Shown here one piece after another: positions 62,223 to 64,000 of a DNA stretch of 64,000 nt (positions are counted from its first letter, which is position 1; every line of letters begins with the position of its first letter). This stretch comes from Hydractinia symbiolongicarpus (Eukaryota; Cnidaria; Hydrozoa; Anthoathecata; Hydractiniidae): the NCBI RefSeq assembly GCF_029227915.1, contig NC_079878.1, positions 33,445,501 to 33,509,500 of the forward strand, read 5' to 3'. The position numbers were made by a program, and so were the translations under genes. The notes under the pieces were generated by a model. It did not search any database, was not told where the DNA came from, and worked only from the letters and a program-made list of their open reading frames with translations.

Positions 62223-64000
62223 GAGTTTACTCCCTGGGTACTTTCTTTGTATACTTTTGACTATACGGGCCGAGTCCGGGATTTACGGGAAATCGCGGAT
62301 TTTCGTTTGCCGGCGATTAAACTTCTTTTATTCAGCGTCCCATCAAATATGAAAATATTTTTGAAAACTACAAGTCTCATGCGTTTAGTGGTAAAAAAAT
62401 AATATAAAAAATCGTTCGGGAAATGAGTTTACTCCCTGGGTACTTTCTTTGTATACTTTTGACTATACGGCCAAGCCCGGGATTTACGGGAAATCGCGGG
62501 TTTTCGTTTGCCGGCGATTAAACTTCTTTTATTCAGCGTCTCATCAAAAATGAAAACATTTTTAAAAACTACAAGTCTTATGCGTTTTAGTGGTGAAAAA
62601 ATAATTTAAAAAATCGTTCTGGAAATGAGTTTACTCCCTGGGTACTTTCTTTGTATACTTTTGATTATACGGGCCGAGTCCGGGGTTTAGGGAAATCGCA
62701 GGTTTTCGTTTGCCGGCGATTAAACTTCTTTTATTCAGCGTCTCATCAAAAATGAAAACATTTTTAAAAGCTACAAGTCTTATGCGTTTTAGTGGTGAAA
62801 AAATAATTTAAAAAATCGTTCTGGAAATGAGTTTACTCACTGGGTACTTTCTTTGTATACATTCGACTATACGTGCCAAGCCCGGGATTTACGAGAAATC
62901 GCGGGTTTTCGTTTGCCGGCGATTAAACTTCTTTTATTCTGCGTCTCATCAAAAATGAAAACATTTTTGAAAACTACAAGTCTCATGCGTTTTAGTGGTG
63001 AAAAAATAATTTAAAAAATTGTTCGGGAAATGAGTTTAATTCCTGGGTACTTTCTTTGTATACTTTTGACTATACGGGCCAAGCTGGGATTTACGGGAAA
63101 TCTCGAGTTTTCGTTTGCCGGCGATTAAACTTCTTTTATTCAGCGTCTCATCAAAAATGAAAACATTTTTAAAAACTACAAGTCTTATGCGTTTTAGTGG
63201 TGAAAAAATAATTTAAAAAATCGTTCTGGAAATGAGTTTACTCCCTGGGTAATTTATTTGTATACTTTTGACTATACAGGCCGAGTCCGGGATTTACGGG
63301 AAATCGCGGATTTTCGTTTGCCGGCGATTAAACTGCTTTTATTCAGCGTCTCATCAAAAATGAAAACATTTTTGAAAACTACAAGTCTCATGCGTTTTAG
63401 TGGTGAAAAAATAATTTAAAAAATCGTTCGGGAAATGAGTTTACTCCCTGGGTACTTTCTTTGTATACTTTTGACTATACGGGCCAAGCCGGGATTTACG
63501 GGAAATCGCGGGTTTTCGTTTGCCGGCGATTAACCTTCTTTTATTCAGCGTCCCATCAAATATGAAAATATTTTTGAAAACTACAAGTCTCATGTGTTTT
63601 GTGGTAAAAAAATAATATAAAAAATCGTTCGGGAAATGAGTTTACTCCCTGGGTACTTTCTTTGTATACTTTTGACTATACGGGCCGAGTCCGAGATTTA
63701 CGGGAAATCGCGGATTTTCGTTTGCCGGCGATTAAACTTCTTTTATTCAGCGTCCCATCAAATATGAAAATATTTTTGAAAACTTCAAGTCTCATGCGTT
63801 TAGTGGTAAAAAAATAATACAAAAAATCGTTCGGGAAATGAGTTTACTCCCTGGGTACTTTCTTTGTATACTTTTGACTATACGGGCCAAGCCCGGGAAT
63901 TACGGAAAATCGCGGGTTTTCGTTTGCCGGCGATTAAACTTCTTTTATTCAGCGTCTCATCAAAAATGAAAACATTTTTAAAAACTACAAGTCTTATGCG

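Larger units (their letters stand above)
44448..63859 (+). repeat. Macro-duplication of the array, copy B (carries the MITE)
   Basis: This is the second, rearranged copy of about 3.1-26.1 kb. Compared with copy A it has lost about 6.5 kb (about 32 monomers) from the CATTAAGCG block. It has gained 5-monomer and 8-monomer tandem duplications, lacks the second 406-bp dimer, and contains the 741-bp MITE. It probably continues beyond the right edge. Confidence 0.85.
52605..64000 (+). repeat. Satellite array, right block (about 56 monomers)
   Basis: The same 202-203 bp monomer resumes, in the same orientation and phase, immediately after the inserted element. It starts with the second TTAA and ACCTCTTTCATTAAGCG. 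The block follows the order of variants seen at 16.6-26.1 kb, for example GGTAAATCGCGG, GGGAATTCATTTGCC, CCTAGTCCGGG, CATGGGCTTT, TTTGGCGGCG, TCTTTAAATACTT and GGAATTACGG. It carries its own extra tandem duplications (1,012 bp and 1,618 bp). The array is open at the right edge. No gene was found in it. Confidence 0.98.

Noticed and set aside
1-64000. tRNA, rRNA, telomere repeats, or a bacterial or phage region
   Set aside because: No such sequence was seen on either strand; all positions outside 51864-52604 belong to the satellite.

Overview
This window is satellite DNA from one end to the other, apart from a single short transposon insertion. I find no protein-coding gene, tRNA, rRNA or CRISPR array. 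The base unit is an AT-rich monomer of 202-203 bp (about 38% GC in the monomer I counted). It is repeated head to tail on one strand roughly 310 times, and the array runs off both ends of the window. Such an array, plus a non-autonomous TTAA-inserting element, points to a eukaryotic nuclear genome. I could not identify the species or the chromosomal position (centromeric, pericentromeric or subtelomeric).

Layout. Positions 1-5.6 kb carry a 16-monomer (3,238 bp) higher-order repeat. About 6.1-16.9 kb is rich in a monomer family with CATTAAGCG, GTGTTGAAAA and a 9-bp TTTTTAAAA duplication. About 17-22.9 kb is mixed and ends with a 406-bp dimer duplication. About 22.9-31.5 kb is rich in a family with CAAATATGAAAATATTT and TAATATAAAAAATCG. 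About 31.5-38.6 kb is mixed. About 38.6-42.2 kb is a 9-monomer (1,823 bp) unit present twice. About 43.1-44.3 kb is a 3-monomer (607 bp) unit present twice. From about 44.4 kb to the end, the array is a second, rearranged copy of about 3.1-26.1 kb. The offset between the copies changes in whole-monomer steps, as expected from unequal exchange.

The one non-satellite segment is a 741-bp element at 51864-52604. It has 17-bp perfect terminal inverted repeats starting CCC, a TTAA target duplication and no coding capacity, so it looks like a piggyBac-type MITE. The same spot in the other copy of the array (16630-16633) is empty and intact. This proves the insertion and places it after the array duplication, or in only one of the copies.

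Nothing here looks like a new enzymatic or defence system. The points of interest are the layered higher-order structure, the copy-specific MITE, conserved dyad symmetries in the monomer whose variants tend to keep pairing, a one-base-short CENP-B-box-like motif in some monomers, and high CpG content for so AT-rich a repeat. Identities were judged by eye and by hand alignment at anchor positions, not computed.
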